Assembly (NCBI RefSeq): GCF_000265465.1
Contig: NC_018016.1
Coordinates: 124,001-188,000, forward strand
Direction: 5' to 3'
DNA: 64,000 nucleotides
From: Ornithobacterium rhinotracheale DSM 15997
GTDB lineage: Bacteria; Bacteroidota; Bacteroidia; Flavobacteriales; Weeksellaceae
Shown here: one piece after another, positions 46,810-55,935 of the stretch
Layout: each line of letters starts with the position of its first letter
How positions within the stretch are numbered: the stretch's first letter is position 1
Notes under the pieces: model-generated
The model's database searches: none
What the model saw: the letters and a program-made list of their open reading frames with translations, nothing else
Told to the model about the DNA's origin: nothing
Position numbers and translations under genes: made by a program

Positions 46810-48258
46810 TTAAAATTCTGCATTTTTTGGCGTTCTTGGGAACGGAATCACATCGCGAATGTTTGACATGCCTGTTACAAACAATACCAAACGCTCCAAT
46901 CCTAAACCAAATCCACTGTGTGGCACGGTTCCAAATCTGCGCGTATCGAGATACCACCAAAGTTCCTCTTCGCTCACGCCCATTTTCTGCATTTTTTCTT
47001 TTAGCACATCTAGGCGTTCCTCTCTTTGCGAACCTCCGATGATTTCTCCGATGCTCGGGAACAATACATCCATGGCGCGCACGGTTTCTTTGTCATCGTT
47101 TAATCGCATATAGAAAGCTTTGATTTTGGCAGGATAATCAAACAAAATCACCGGAGATTTAAAGTGTTTTTCCACCAAATATCTTTCGTGCTCAGATTGC
47201 AAATCTGCCCCCCACTCTTCGATTAAATATTTGAATTTTTTCTTTTGGTTTGGCTTAGATTTTTTCAAAATCTCGATAGCCTCGGTATAGCTTAAACGAA
47301 CGAATTTATTGTTTAACACATATTCCAAACGCTCAATCAAGCCAAGCTCTGCACGCTCGTTTTTCGGTTTTTCTTCTTGTGTCTTTTTGTATCTTTCGTC
47401 CAAGAATTTTAAATCTTCTTGACAATGGTCTAGCGCATACTTAATCACATATTTCATGAAATCTTCTGCCAAATCCATATTGTCATCTAAGTCATTGAAC
47501 GCCACCTCTGGCTCAATCATCCAGAATTCCGCCAAGTGGCGAGAAGTATTGGAATTTTCTGCTCTAAAGGTAGGTCCAAAAGTGTAGACCTTGCCAAGTC
47601 CCATAGCTGCAGTTTCTGCCTCTAACTGACCAGATACTGTGAGATTTGTTTTTTTACCAAAGAAATCTTCTTTAAAATCCACAGCACCTTCCTCGTTGCG
47701 TGGCTCCTCGCCCAAAGTGAAATTGGTTACTGTAAACATCTCTCCTGCTCCCTCGGCATCAGATCCCGTGATAATTGGAGTGTTTACATAGAAAAATCCT
47801 TTTTGATTAAAGTAATCATGGATGGCAAACATCAATGCGTGGCGCACACGCATAATCGCACCAAAAGTATTGGTTCTAAATCTTAAATGCGCTTGCTCTC
47901 TCAGTTTTTCGAGCGAGTGTTTTTTTGGCTGAAGAATGGTTTCTTGCAACTCATCTGGATTCACTTCGCCATACACTTCAATTTTTTTGGCTAAAACTTC
48001 GATTTCCTGACCTTTTCCTTGGCTTTCTACCACGGTTCCTGTAACTTTTAACGAAGAAGCTACACTGATTTTCTTCAACAATTCCTCGTCAAAGTTTTCA
48101 AAATCTACCACTACTTGAATGTTTCCAAGGCTTGTTCCATCGTTTAGCGAGATGAAACGATTGCTACGAAAAGAGCGAACCCATCCTTTCACAATTACCT
48201 CTTCGTGATTAGCATCTTTTCCTTTTTTCAACAAATCGTTTATATAATATCTAGTCAT
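46810..48258 (-). CDS. asnS: Asparaginyl-tRNA synthetase
   Basis: Charges tRNA-Asn directly, so aspartyl-tRNA need not be amidated for Asn. Class IIb features: OB-fold [15 protein letters not shown], motif 2 [20 protein letters not shown] and motif 3 [17 protein letters not shown]. The 482-residue size is normal for the bacterial enzyme with its insertion. ATG 48258 gives [16 protein letters not shown] -7 element (TACCTTTG) lies 21 bases upstream. Cotranscribed with rpoN. Confidence 0.96.
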   Translation of the reverse strand: MTRYYINDLLKKGKDANHEEVIVKGWVRSFRSNRFISLNDGTSLGNIQVVVDFENFDEELLKKISVASSLKVTGTVVESQGKGQEIEVLAKKIEVYGEVNPDELQETILQPKKHSLEKLREQAHLRFRTNTFGAIMRVRHALMFAIHDYFNQKGFFYVNTPIITGSDAEGAGEMFTVTNFTLGEEPRNEEGAVDFKEDFFGKKTNLTVSGQLEAETAAMGLGKVYTFGPTFRAENSNTSRHLAEFWMIEPEVAFNDLDDNMDLAEDFMKYVIKYALDHCQEDLKFLDERYKKTQEEKPKNERAELGLIERLEYVLNNKFVRLSYTEAIEILKKSKPNQKKKFKYLIEEWGADLQSEHERYLVEKHFKSPVILFDYPAKIKAFYMRLNDDKETVRAMDVLFPSIGEIIGGSQREERLDVLKEKMQKMGVSEEELWWYLDTRRFGTVPHSGFGLGLERLVLFVTGMSNIRDVIPFPRTPKNAEF

Positions 48259-48278
48259 TTTTTTAAGATTAATAAATA

Positions 48279-48286
48279 CAAAGGTA
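48279..48286 (-). promoter_or_regulatory. -7 element upstream of asnS
   Basis: TACCTTTG on the minus strand matches TAnnTTTG; the -33 part is unclear. Confidence 0.4.
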
Positions 48287-48467
48287 ATTTAAATTTTAGA
48301 TTTATGTAAAACAAAGGCATAATTTTTGAGCCTTCGGCGCACGATTTTTTTCATTTATGTTTTGGTCTAAAAGTTTAAACAAATGCAAAAAACCGATTTT
48401 TGATGTTTTTTAGCTTTTAAAGCTAAAAACAACTTTTTCATTTAAATTAAACCATTTTTTCAAGCAT

Positions 48468-48498
48468 AAAAAAATCTCCACAAAATGTGGAGATTTTT
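48468..48498. terminator. Terminator between asnS upstream region and RclA-like gene
   Basis: AATCTCCACA and TGTGGAGATT, 3-base loop, with A-rich and T-rich flanks. It ends the minus-strand flavoprotein transcript 23 bases after its stop. Confidence 0.8.
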
Positions 48499-48520
48499 GT
48501 TTTTATGAGTTTTTTAAAGT

Positions 48521-49867
48521 TTAATCCTCAAATTGACCGAATAGCATATTAAATGCCTCAATCATAGTTGGGTGCGTAAAAATGTAATCTCTCACCTCTT
48601 GCCATGTCATGCCTTGGCGAATGGCTAAATCCAAGAAATTAATGATTTCGTGCGATTCTGCACACAACAACTGCGCCCCGATAATTTGATCTGTCTCGGC
48701 ATCTACCACCGCTTTTAGCAAGCCCTCGGTTTGTTCCAAGATTTTGGCTTTTGGGATATTTACGGCTGGTAATTTCGCTGTACGGACTTTGATTCCTTTT
48801 TCTTTGGCTACAGCCTCGGTTAATCCCACATTGGCAAGTGGCGGATCCACAAATACGGCATACGGGAATGTTCTGCCTCGTGTGCTGCGCTCGCCGTCGC
48901 CCAAGATTTGGTCTTTTACCACGCGGTAATCATCTAGCGAAATGTATGTAAATTGCGGACTGCCCGCTACATCGCCCATTGCCCAAATATGCGGAACGCT
49001 GGTTTGTAAATATTCATTCACCTCGATATATCCTCGTTCTGCCAATTTTACGCCTGCATTTTCCAAAGCTAAATCTTGTACATTGGCACGGCGTCCTGTG
49101 GCTACCAAAACCGCTTCGGCTTCTAAATCGCCATCGGCAGTTTGCACGATTGCAACATCCTCTTTTGCCGTAACCTTTTCTACTTTTTGGTTGAGTTTAA
49201 TCTCGATATTGCGAGAATTCATAATTTTTTCTAATTCTGCCGCAATTTCTCTGTCCTCGCGCGGAACAAAGGTATCGCTGGTTTCAAGAATGGTTACTTT
49301 GGTTCCAAATTCTGATAGGGTAAACGCAAATTCAAGACCGATGTAGCCTCCTCCAATTATTACTAAATGTTTCGGTGCTTTCTGGAGTTCCATAATGCTT
49401 GTGCTATCGTACACAAACGGATTGTCTTTTAAGCCCTCAATCGGTGGTGCCCAGTTTTTGGCTCCTGTGTTGATGAAAACTCTCTCGGCAGAGATGGTTT
49501 CTTCTCCCCCGTCGGCAAGTGCTACTTTTACGGTGTTGGCATCTACAAAACTTGCTTTGCCCGTTACTACTTTGGCTACTTTTGCCACTTTGTCATAGTT
49601 GGCTTTGTTTAATTTCTCGATTAAAGCATCTTTCTCATTCACTGCCTCGCCTAGAGTGATTGCGTCTTGCTTTTGCATAGCATGCTTTTCGTGAGCCAAA
49701 AAAGCCAACTTTTTGGACGGAATACAACCTACATTAATGCAGGTTCCGCCATACATTTTGGGAGATTGTTCTACTAAAATTACAGATTGTCCGGCTTTGG
49801 CTAAATCCACTGCGAGCGTTTTGCCCGCTTTGCCAAAACCTATGATTAAATTTTGTACTTTTTCCAT
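48521..49867 (-). CDS. Pyridine nucleotide-disulfide oxidoreductase (RclA/Lpd-like)
   Basis: A two-dinucleotide FAD enzyme. From ATG 49867 it reads MEKVQNLIIGFGKAGKTLAV (FAD Rossmann), with redox-active C43 and C48 in GGTCINVGCIPSKKL, the NAD(P) Rossmann VIIGGGYIGLEFAF and a dimerisation domain ending in THPTMIEAFN. Unlike dihydrolipoamide dehydrogenase it is not beside a 2-oxoacid dehydrogenase. The 448-residue layout is closest to RclA-type reactive-chlorine-resistance reductases, which reduce Cu(II) in E. coli. A longer frame from 49948 runs through the upstream terminator and is rejected. Exact substrate uncertain. Confidence 0.85.
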   Translation of the reverse strand: MEKVQNLIIGFGKAGKTLAVDLAKAGQSVILVEQSPKMYGGTCINVGCIPSKKLAFLAHEKHAMQKQDAITLGEAVNEKDALIEKLNKANYDKVAKVAKVVTGKASFVDANTVKVALADGGEETISAERVFINTGAKNWAPPIEGLKDNPFVYDSTSIMELQKAPKHLVIIGGGYIGLEFAFTLSEFGTKVTILETSDTFVPREDREIAAELEKIMNSRNIEIKLNQKVEKVTAKEDVAIVQTADGDLEAEAVLVATGRRANVQDLALENAGVKLAERGYIEVNEYLQTSVPHIWAMGDVAGSPQFTYISLDDYRVVKDQILGDGERSTRGRTFPYAVFVDPPLANVGLTEAVAKEKGIKVRTAKLPAVNIPKAKILEQTEGLLKAVVDAETDQIIGAQLLCAESHEIINFLDLAIRQGMTWQEVRDYIFTHPTMIEAFNMLFGQFED

Positions 49868-49930
49868 AGTTGTATTATTTAGTGTATAAAACCACTGCAA
49901 AAATCGTTCAATAATGTAATAAGTACGATA

Positions 49931-49978
49931 AAAAAATCCTATGCCCATAAGTTTGTAATTTTATAAGCATAGGATTTA
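49931..49978 (-). terminator. Terminator of the HU-like gene
   Basis: AAATCCTATGC and GCATAGGATTT form a stem with a long inner loop that has a second short pairing. A T run follows on the minus strand. It separates the HU-like gene from the flavoprotein gene and supports the 49867 start of the latter. Confidence 0.7.
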
Positions 49979-50023
49979 TTTTTATAGTTTAGTTATAAAA
50001 ATTTATTTTATAGCTATAAGTTT

Positions 50024-50407
50024 TTAGAGCTTCTCGTAGGAGAGGATAGCGAGTGTCTTTTTAATATTTTTGCCTGGGGTGAAAATCACTTTGGGGTTTT
50101 TAATGCTTGTGGCATTTACCTCCTCGGCTTTGGCTTTGCCCTCGCTACTGAAACTTGTGCGCAGGCTACCCAGCTCGCCCAAACGGACGATTTGCCCCTC
50201 GGCTAAAGCGCCATCCATCACATCTACCAAGGCATACAGCACCGCGCGAATGTCTGCTCCGCTCACCGTGCTAATCTTCTCAATGGCTTTGGTAAGCCCC
50301 TCGAGGCTTAGTTCTCCGCTCATATTGGGCGAGGCGTAGTATTTCTTGGCGCCACCGCCCTTTACACCAGGCTCTCCTCTCTCGATTACTTTGTATTTAA
50401 TTGGCAT
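50024..50407 (-). CDS. HU-like DNA-binding protein (Bacteroidetes HU-HIG type)
   Basis: 127 residues of the histone-like family found in Bacteroidetes: opening MPIKYKVIERGEPGVKGGGAKKYY, then helical dimerisation region (LEGLTKAIEKISTVSGADI) and the DNA-binding beta arm around VRLGELGSLRTSFSSEGKA, with IFTPGKNIKK at the end. The region is richer in GC than its surroundings, with alternating Gly/Ala codons. Family members package DNA or act at repeated surface loci. Adjacent to a secreted repeat protein gene on the same strand with 31 bases between; they may be one unit. Confidence 0.85.
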   Translation of the reverse strand: MPIKYKVIERGEPGVKGGGAKKYYASPNMSGELSLEGLTKAIEKISTVSGADIRAVLYALVDVMDGALAEGQIVRLGELGSLRTSFSSEGKAKAEEVNATSIKNPKVIFTPGKNIKKTLAILSYEKL

Positions 50408-50438
50408 GTTTCTGTATTTTTGTGGGTTAATATTTAGA

Positions 50439-51590
50439 TTAGTATTTGATGGCTATCACATTATCTTCCACAAGACCACCCCATCCTTCGTAAACACCAT
50501 CTCCGCCTTGATAACATTGGACACCTAAAATCCTTGAAGCTTGAAGCCAGATAAAGTTTTCTTGTGTTCCTTGGATAGTATTTATTCCTTGGGTAGTAGA
50601 TATTTGATCTGGTTCTGGTGAATCTATCATAGATAACTCTCTCTCATTTTTCAGAGGGCTACCATCATAAGTATACGGTCCTACGGGGAAAGAAAAGGAT
50701 CTAAAAAAATTCTGAAAACACTCATCTCCTTCCTTACAATAATTGGGACCAAACACAAACCTGATGGCATTTGTTTCTAAATTAATTTTCTCTAATTCAG
50801 AAATGAGATTAGTTTTGGGAACACTAACAAATGCCTTTACTCTTTTCATAGTAGGATAAAGAGGTGCGTCGCCTGACTTCTCTGGGTCGAGACGAAGGAC
50901 TCCATCGCATCCAACACTAATCGTGGTTTTCATGTTCCAACGCTTATTTTCTGTATCATATTTTATTATTCCCTGCGTGGTATATATAACGCTTTGCTCA
51001 TTTATCAAGCTAGTATTTATGCTACCATCGCCTAGCCTCCACCAGCTATCCCTCTTTAGCGTTCCATCGTTAGCCATTACTACGCCAGAAATCTCTTCAC
51101 TCGCGGGGCGTTCTTCTATATGCTGCACTTGTATTTTTGCTTTATTTTGCTCCGTCCCTTTAAAGGTTAAAGTTTTGCCGTCCATCGTTACGGTGCGGTC
51201 GGTAGAGAGGGTACCATTGCTCCCATAAAGCGTAGTGTCTAATTTCTTCCACTTGCCGCCGTTGTCTTTGGCGTCGTAATAGTAGTAGCCCACTTGGTCT
51301 ATCAGCTCATATTTGCCTGTTTTGTTTTTGGTTTCAGCAAAAGGCTCTGTTACATAAAGAAGTAAAGAGTTTTGGTCTTCGCCTACCTTATTGGCATCGG
51401 TCATAGTCTTTACCTCGTCTGCCGTAAGGCGTGGTATTAGCAGTCCTTTAGCCTCATCCACGCTTCCTTTACCAATATCTAATGTGGCTTTAGGCGTTGT
51501 GGTGTTAATCCCTACTCTAGTTTGATTTTCTTGCGCTAAAAGGTTTCCTCCCATAGCTAAGATAGACAATAGTAAAATGTTTTTCTTCAT
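50439..51590 (-). CDS. Secreted surface protein of unknown function
   Basis: 383 residues with a Sec signal (ILLLSILAMGGNLLAQENQ). After the signal comes TRVGINTTTPKATLDIGKG, a motif common at the start of Bacteroidetes surface proteins, then LLIPRLTADEVKTM and a Gly/Thr-rich beta domain. Two Cys-containing stretches occur late (GPNYCKEGDECF and GVQCYQGGDGV), likely disulfide-bonded. No enzyme motif. It probably decorates the cell surface. The upstream 320 bases up to ypdA have no gene. Confidence 0.65.
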   Translation of the reverse strand: MKKNILLLSILAMGGNLLAQENQTRVGINTTTPKATLDIGKGSVDEAKGLLIPRLTADEVKTMTDANKVGEDQNSLLLYVTEPFAETKNKTGKYELIDQVGYYYYDAKDNGGKWKKLDTTLYGSNGTLSTDRTVTMDGKTLTFKGTEQNKAKIQVQHIEERPASEEISGVVMANDGTLKRDSWWRLGDGSINTSLINEQSVIYTTQGIIKYDTENKRWNMKTTISVGCDGVLRLDPEKSGDAPLYPTMKRVKAFVSVPKTNLISELEKINLETNAIRFVFGPNYCKEGDECFQNFFRSFSFPVGPYTYDGSPLKNERELSMIDSPEPDQISTTQGINTIQGTQENFIWLQASRILGVQCYQGGDGVYEGWGGLVEDNVIAIKY

Positions 51591-51909
51591 TTCTATTTAT
51601 TATTTTTGTATTGATTTTTATTTAATATTTTGATCTAGCATGTAATATTAATTTTCTCCAAGTTAAATATTTTTTAGTTTTTTATACATACATGATAAAT
51701 GCTAACACATTTACACAATTTACCGAGATTTCTATATTTTATAGAGCAAGTTTTTATCTAAAAAACTATAACATCAAGATTAGTAAACTCCATATTATCA
51801 AAAACTTTGAAACGTGCAAAGGTAAAAAATGTTTTTTTAAAAACAATAAAAAACATAAACCCCACAAAAATCAAATTTTGTGGGGTTTATAAATAATATT
51901 CTTTACGAT
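51591..51909. other. Intergenic region between surface protein and ypdA
   Basis: 319 bases, very AT-rich. The only clear structure is the ypdA terminator at its right end. A 66-codon frame at 51692-51892 is Lys-rich, crosses the terminator and is not believed to be a gene. Confidence 0.5.
51857..51889 (-). terminator. Terminator of ypdA
   Basis: AAACCCCACAAAA pairs with TTTTGTGGGGTTT around a 6-base loop, ending in a T-rich tail on the minus strand. Confidence 0.85.
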
Positions 51910-52872
51910 TTATTTTAAAATATTTTGAATAATGGCTTGTGCGTGCTCTTTTGAATTTTCGATGAAGAAACGGCTGGTATTTCCGCCTCCGCACACTACC
52001 CCCGCAACATAAAGCCCCTCAATATTGGTCATGTGAGAATCCTCTTTAAAGTCTGGCGTACGGAACGGATCGGTTTCGCAATTGATACCGATTTTCTCCA
52101 AAAATTGATAATTAGGATGATAGCCAATCATGGCAAAAACAAAATCGTTTTCTATTTCTTGCACTCCTTCTGGCGTTTTTAAAATAATGGAATTGGGCGT
52201 AATTTCTTGTACGCTCGTGTTGTAGAAACCTGTAATCTCACCTGATTTAATGCGATTTACGATATTCGGGCGGATCCAATATTTTACATTTTGCCCAATT
52301 TCGGCATCACGCACGATAAGGCTCACCTCTGCCCCTTTGTAGAAAAGCTCAAGAGCCACCTGCGTTGCACTATTGGCTGCACCAATCACTGCCACCTTTT
52401 TCCCGATATAGGGATGCGCATCATCAAAATAATGAGACACTTTCGGCAAACTTTCTCCTGGAACATTCAGCAAATTTGGCTCGTCGTAAAAGCCCGTTGC
52501 CACCACCACATTTTTGGCAAAATAAGCATCTTTCTCAGATACTACACGAAAGGTATTTTCTTCCTTTTTCACCTCCACAACTTCCTCCATGGTGTGAATG
52601 TTTAATTCCCATTTTTGCGCCACACGGCGATAGTATTCAAGTGCTTCGTCGCGTTTTGGTTTTTCGTTGATAGAAACAAAAGGCACACCCCCGATTTCTA
52701 ATTTTTCTGAAGTGGAAAAGAAAGTCATGCTCTTAGGAAAATGATACACCGAATTGACCAAACTTCCTTTTTCTAAAACTATATGAGACAATCCATTGGC
52801 TTGGGCTTCAATCGCCGTAGCAATTCCCATAGGTCCTGCCCCAATGATTGCAATATCGTAAGTATTTTTCAT
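51910..52872 (-). CDS. ypdA: YpdA-type bacillithiol disulfide reductase (putative)
   Basis: A 320-residue FAD/NADPH oxidoreductase that in Firmicutes and Bacteroidetes is thought to reduce bacillithiol disulfide. It shows the FAD Rossmann AIIGAGPMGIATAIEA, a second dinucleotide motif KKVAVIGAANSATQVALE, and a conserved Cys-free middle with NVVVATGFYDEPN. The C-terminus has YVAGVVCGGGNTSRFFIEN, a signature of this family. It implies the organism makes bacillithiol, though no bsh genes lie in the window. Family assignment is moderately sure. Confidence 0.8.
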   Translation of the reverse strand: MKNTYDIAIIGAGPMGIATAIEAQANGLSHIVLEKGSLVNSVYHFPKSMTFFSTSEKLEIGGVPFVSINEKPKRDEALEYYRRVAQKWELNIHTMEEVVEVKKEENTFRVVSEKDAYFAKNVVVATGFYDEPNLLNVPGESLPKVSHYFDDAHPYIGKKVAVIGAANSATQVALELFYKGAEVSLIVRDAEIGQNVKYWIRPNIVNRIKSGEITGFYNTSVQEITPNSIILKTPEGVQEIENDFVFAMIGYHPNYQFLEKIGINCETDPFRTPDFKEDSHMTNIEGLYVAGVVCGGGNTSRFFIENSKEHAQAIIQNILK

Positions 52873-52915
52873 GAGTCAAAGGTACGAAATGGGATTAAAA
52901 AAAACGATTTTTAAG

Positions 52916-53914
52916 CTATTTTTTGTCGGACTGAATAGCTAAAACGCACTCTTTTCTTTTCACTTTTCCGCTGAGTGTTTTGGGGAATTCTTTTAAATAA
53001 AAAACAGATTTTGGCATTTTATTTTTAGGCAAAAGCTCGGCGGGGATTTCAAGCGGAATCTCTTTTTCGCTTTCTAGTATTAAAACCAATTTTTCGCCTA
53101 ATAATTCATCTTTGATTCCTCCCACGATAAAATTACACGGAATATAATTTTTTAGCAAGGCTTCAATTGGCTCGGGATTAATTTTTAAACCTCCAGAATT
53201 GATGATATTATCGGCTCGTCCTTGCCACACAAATTCATTTTTAGCCAAAATTTCCACCACATCATTGGTCTGAATCGGCTCCTGAAAATAAGGCGTTTGA
53301 ATCTTTAAACAACCACGCTCATCTTGCGAAATTTGCATTTCTGCCAGCGTGTGAAATGATTTTTGCGCATTGAGTTTTCTGAGCGCAATGTGCGTAATCG
53401 TTTCGGTCATTCCGTAAGTTTCAAAACATTCGGAATTTATATTTTTTAGTTGATTTTCAAGCTTTTCGTTTACGGGCGCACCACCGAGAATTATTTTCCC
53501 CATCTTATTTAAAGATTCTAGCGAACGCTCGGCTTGCATGGGCGTGAGTGCTGCAAAATCCACATTTTCATGGATTTTCACAAGGCTTTTGGGCTCAATG
53601 CAAATAAGCTTAAATCCGATTTCTATCGCACGCACAATCATCATTTTGCCCGCAATGTATTGTGCAGGCAGGCACAACAAAGCCGAATCGCCTTTCTTTA
53701 ATCCTAAAAAATCTGCCGTGAGCCTCGCCGAATGTTGCATCGCCTGCTTGGGCAAGCGAATTTCTTTGGGCGTTCCCGTAGACCCCGAAGTGTGTGCAAT
53801 GATTTGGTCGTGGTGCAAGTATTCTTCCACAAAATCAAGAATTTCCTGCTCCCATTTTGCCTCTACACTTAATTGATTTAAATTAAAACTCTCCGATGAA
53901 AAATCTAAAATCAT
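52916..53914 (-). CDS. menE: O-succinylbenzoate-CoA ligase (short form)
   Basis: An adenylate-forming ligase of the menaquinone pathway. The P-loop-like motif is HTSGSTGTPKEIRLP, followed by FETYGMTETITHIALRK and a C-terminal LSGKVKRKE with the catalytic Lys. At 332 residues from ATG 53914 it is clearly shorter than E. coli MenE (about 450), as is usual in Bacteroidetes. A TTG start at 53938 would overlap menC and is not preferred. The gene begins 5 bases after the menC stop, so the pair is an operon. Confidence 0.92.
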   Translation of the reverse strand: MILDFSSESFNLNQLSVEAKWEQEILDFVEEYLHHDQIIAHTSGSTGTPKEIRLPKQAMQHSARLTADFLGLKKGDSALLCLPAQYIAGKMMIVRAIEIGFKLICIEPKSLVKIHENVDFAALTPMQAERSLESLNKMGKIILGGAPVNEKLENQLKNINSECFETYGMTETITHIALRKLNAQKSFHTLAEMQISQDERGCLKIQTPYFQEPIQTNDVVEILAKNEFVWQGRADNIINSGGLKINPEPIEALLKNYIPCNFIVGGIKDELLGEKLVLILESEKEIPLEIPAELLPKNKMPKSVFYLKEFPKTLSGKVKRKECVLAIQSDKK

Positions 53915-53919
53915 GGCTT

Positions 53920-54930
53920 TTATTTTTGTGTGCGCCAAAGTTTTTCGCCACGCACGACTAAATCCGCCGCAACATTATTGGTAAACAATCCACCTGTGCC
54001 CAAACCTTGCGGCAAATCATTATCGAACTCGGCAGTGAATTGCGCAATGGCATTCAGCCCAACATTGCTCTCGAGTGCAGAAGTAATCCACCAAGCGATA
54101 TTTTGCTGCTCCGCCAATTGTATCCACTCCCTACTTCCTTGAAAACCACCTACCAAAGCTGGTTTTAAAATAATATATTGTGGCTTAATTTTTTGTAATA
54201 AATCCGCTTTTTGTTCAAAATCAAACACGCCGATGAGCTCCTCGTCCAAGGCGATGGGTGTGGGCGTTATTTGGCATAATTTTGCCATTTGTTCCCAATT
54301 TCCTGCCTTAATTGGCTGTTCTATGGAATGAATTTTTAGCTCGGCTAAATCCTGCAAAACTTCCTGTGCTTGCTCAAAACTAAACGCGCCATTGGCATCC
54401 ACTCTTAGCTCTAAATCCTCGGCAGAAAATTGCTGGCGTAATTGTTTTAAAATCGCTTTTTCTTCTTGCCAATTGGTGCCGATTTTAATTTTAATACAAG
54501 AAAAACCTTGAGCTAATTTTTCCTTGATTTGTTCTTGCATAAATTCCACGCAACCCATCCAAATCAGCCCATTGATTTGAATGCCTTTTTCGGCACGAGA
54601 AAATGCATTGTTAAACAAAAATTCTTGTTTTCGGTGTTTTAGTGAAAGCATCGCTTGCTCCCCCCCAAATTGAATAGACGGGAATTTTCTATATTTTTCC
54701 CAATTAAAAGTTTTTTGCTCAGTAATTTCTTGGCATACTTGGGTTAAAACTTGCTCGTATTCGGGCACATCATCAGCACTTAAGCCTTCAAATAAATTAC
54801 ACTCGCCCATGGCGGTAAATCCCTCGTTTTCAATATAGATAAAATAAGTGGATTTGGTGTGCAAAACGCCACGCGAAGTGCCCCCTGCTCGCTTGAAAAT
54901 TAAGGTATATTTATTGAAAAAAGCTCGCAT
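53920..54930 (-). CDS. menC: o-Succinylbenzoate synthase
   Basis: An enolase-superfamily dehydratase in menaquinone synthesis. Catalytic signatures: CIKIKIGTNW with Lys, LRVDANGAFSFEQA (Asp metal ligand), ALDEELIG and ILKPALVGGFQGSREW. Length 336 is typical. It lies between serA (stop 3 bases upstream) and menE, on the same strand. The product feeds MenE, so the two steps are consecutive. Confidence 0.92.
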   Translation of the reverse strand: MRAFFNKYTLIFKRAGGTSRGVLHTKSTYFIYIENEGFTAMGECNLFEGLSADDVPEYEQVLTQVCQEITEQKTFNWEKYRKFPSIQFGGEQAMLSLKHRKQEFLFNNAFSRAEKGIQINGLIWMGCVEFMQEQIKEKLAQGFSCIKIKIGTNWQEEKAILKQLRQQFSAEDLELRVDANGAFSFEQAQEVLQDLAELKIHSIEQPIKAGNWEQMAKLCQITPTPIALDEELIGVFDFEQKADLLQKIKPQYIILKPALVGGFQGSREWIQLAEQQNIAWWITSALESNVGLNAIAQFTAEFDNDLPQGLGTGGLFTNNVAADLVVRGEKLWRTQK

Positions 54931-54933
54931 ATT

Positions 54934-55902
54934 TTAGTTTTGACGACCAAAAATTTTGATGATTTGCTCTGCCAATTCTTCGCCAATTCTGTCTTGTGCT
55001 TCCTTGGTGTTTCCGCCCACATGTGGAGAAAGCGAAAGCTGTGGATGCATCAAAATCTGCAAAGCTGGATTTGGCTCGTTTTCAAACACATCGAGTGCCG
55101 CACCTCGCACTTTGCCATCGTCTATGGCTTTAACCAAAGCAACTTCGTCCAAAACGCCACCACGCGCAACATTTACAATGAATACGCCGTCCTTCATTTT
55201 GCTAAATGCCAATTCATCAAGCAAATAGCGATCTTGCTTCGGTGTGTGAATAGTTATAAAATCTGAAAGTTTTAAAACATCGTCTAAATCCACGAGTGGC
55301 ACTTTGATTGTAACCGTTTGTCCGTCATAGAATTCCAAAGTTACATCATCTTTATTTTCTGGATGGCTGTCTTGCTTAACGCCCATGACACGCATGCCTA
55401 GTCCCAGTGCCATTTCGGCTACTTTTCGACCAATTCTACCATAACCGATGATGCCTAGCACTTTGCCCTTTAGCTCAACGGCATTGGCGTAATCTTTCTT
55501 TAATTGATTGAAATTGACATCGCCCTCAAGTGGCATATTTCTATTGGAATCGTGAAGATTTCTTGCCAAACTCAACAAATGCGCCATCGTAAGTTCTGCT
55601 ACCGATTGTGTTGCTGCGTTGGGCGTATTGATGACTTGTACGCCTACTTGATCGGCAAAATCAACATCGATGTTGTCTAATCCAGTTCCCCCACGACCGA
55701 TGAGCTTTAGAGAAGGAACATCTTCCATTACTTCCATCGGTACCTGCGTTGCGCTGCGCACCAAAAGGATTTCGATGTTTTTGTCGCGCATGAATTTTAT
55801 GAGTTTCTCTTGCGGAACTTTTTGTGTGAATAATGTAAATCCTGCTTCTTGCAACATTTTCCCTCCTTTAGCAGAAATTCCGTCGTTGATGAGTATATTC
55901 AT
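54934..55902 (-). CDS. serA: D-3-phosphoglycerate dehydrogenase
   Basis: First step of phosphorylated serine synthesis: 3-phosphoglycerate to 3-phosphohydroxypyruvate with NAD. It has LGIIGYGRIGRKVAEMA (NAD fold), RGGTGLDNIDV, and the catalytic loop VNVARGGVLDE with a conserved His in LSPHVGGNTKEAQDRIG. At 322 residues it has no ACT regulatory domain, so it is probably not serine-inhibited in the E. coli manner. It follows serC, the next enzyme, on the same strand. Confidence 0.93.
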   Translation of the reverse strand: MNILINDGISAKGGKMLQEAGFTLFTQKVPQEKLIKFMRDKNIEILLVRSATQVPMEVMEDVPSLKLIGRGGTGLDNIDVDFADQVGVQVINTPNAATQSVAELTMAHLLSLARNLHDSNRNMPLEGDVNFNQLKKDYANAVELKGKVLGIIGYGRIGRKVAEMALGLGMRVMGVKQDSHPENKDDVTLEFYDGQTVTIKVPLVDLDDVLKLSDFITIHTPKQDRYLLDELAFSKMKDGVFIVNVARGGVLDEVALVKAIDDGKVRGAALDVFENEPNPALQILMHPQLSLSPHVGGNTKEAQDRIGEELAEQIIKIFGRQN

Positions 55903-55935
55903 TGGTAATCTTTGGTTTTTAGTCTTTGAAAAAAA

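Noticed and set aside
49868-49948. Longer N-terminus of the RclA-like flavoprotein
   Set aside because: Would run into the HU-like gene's terminator; the FAD motif begins properly at Met 49867.
51692-51892. 66-codon plus-strand frame after the surface protein gene
   Set aside because: Very Lys-rich, crosses the ypdA terminator palindrome, and has no signal or domain; chance frame in AT-rich DNA.
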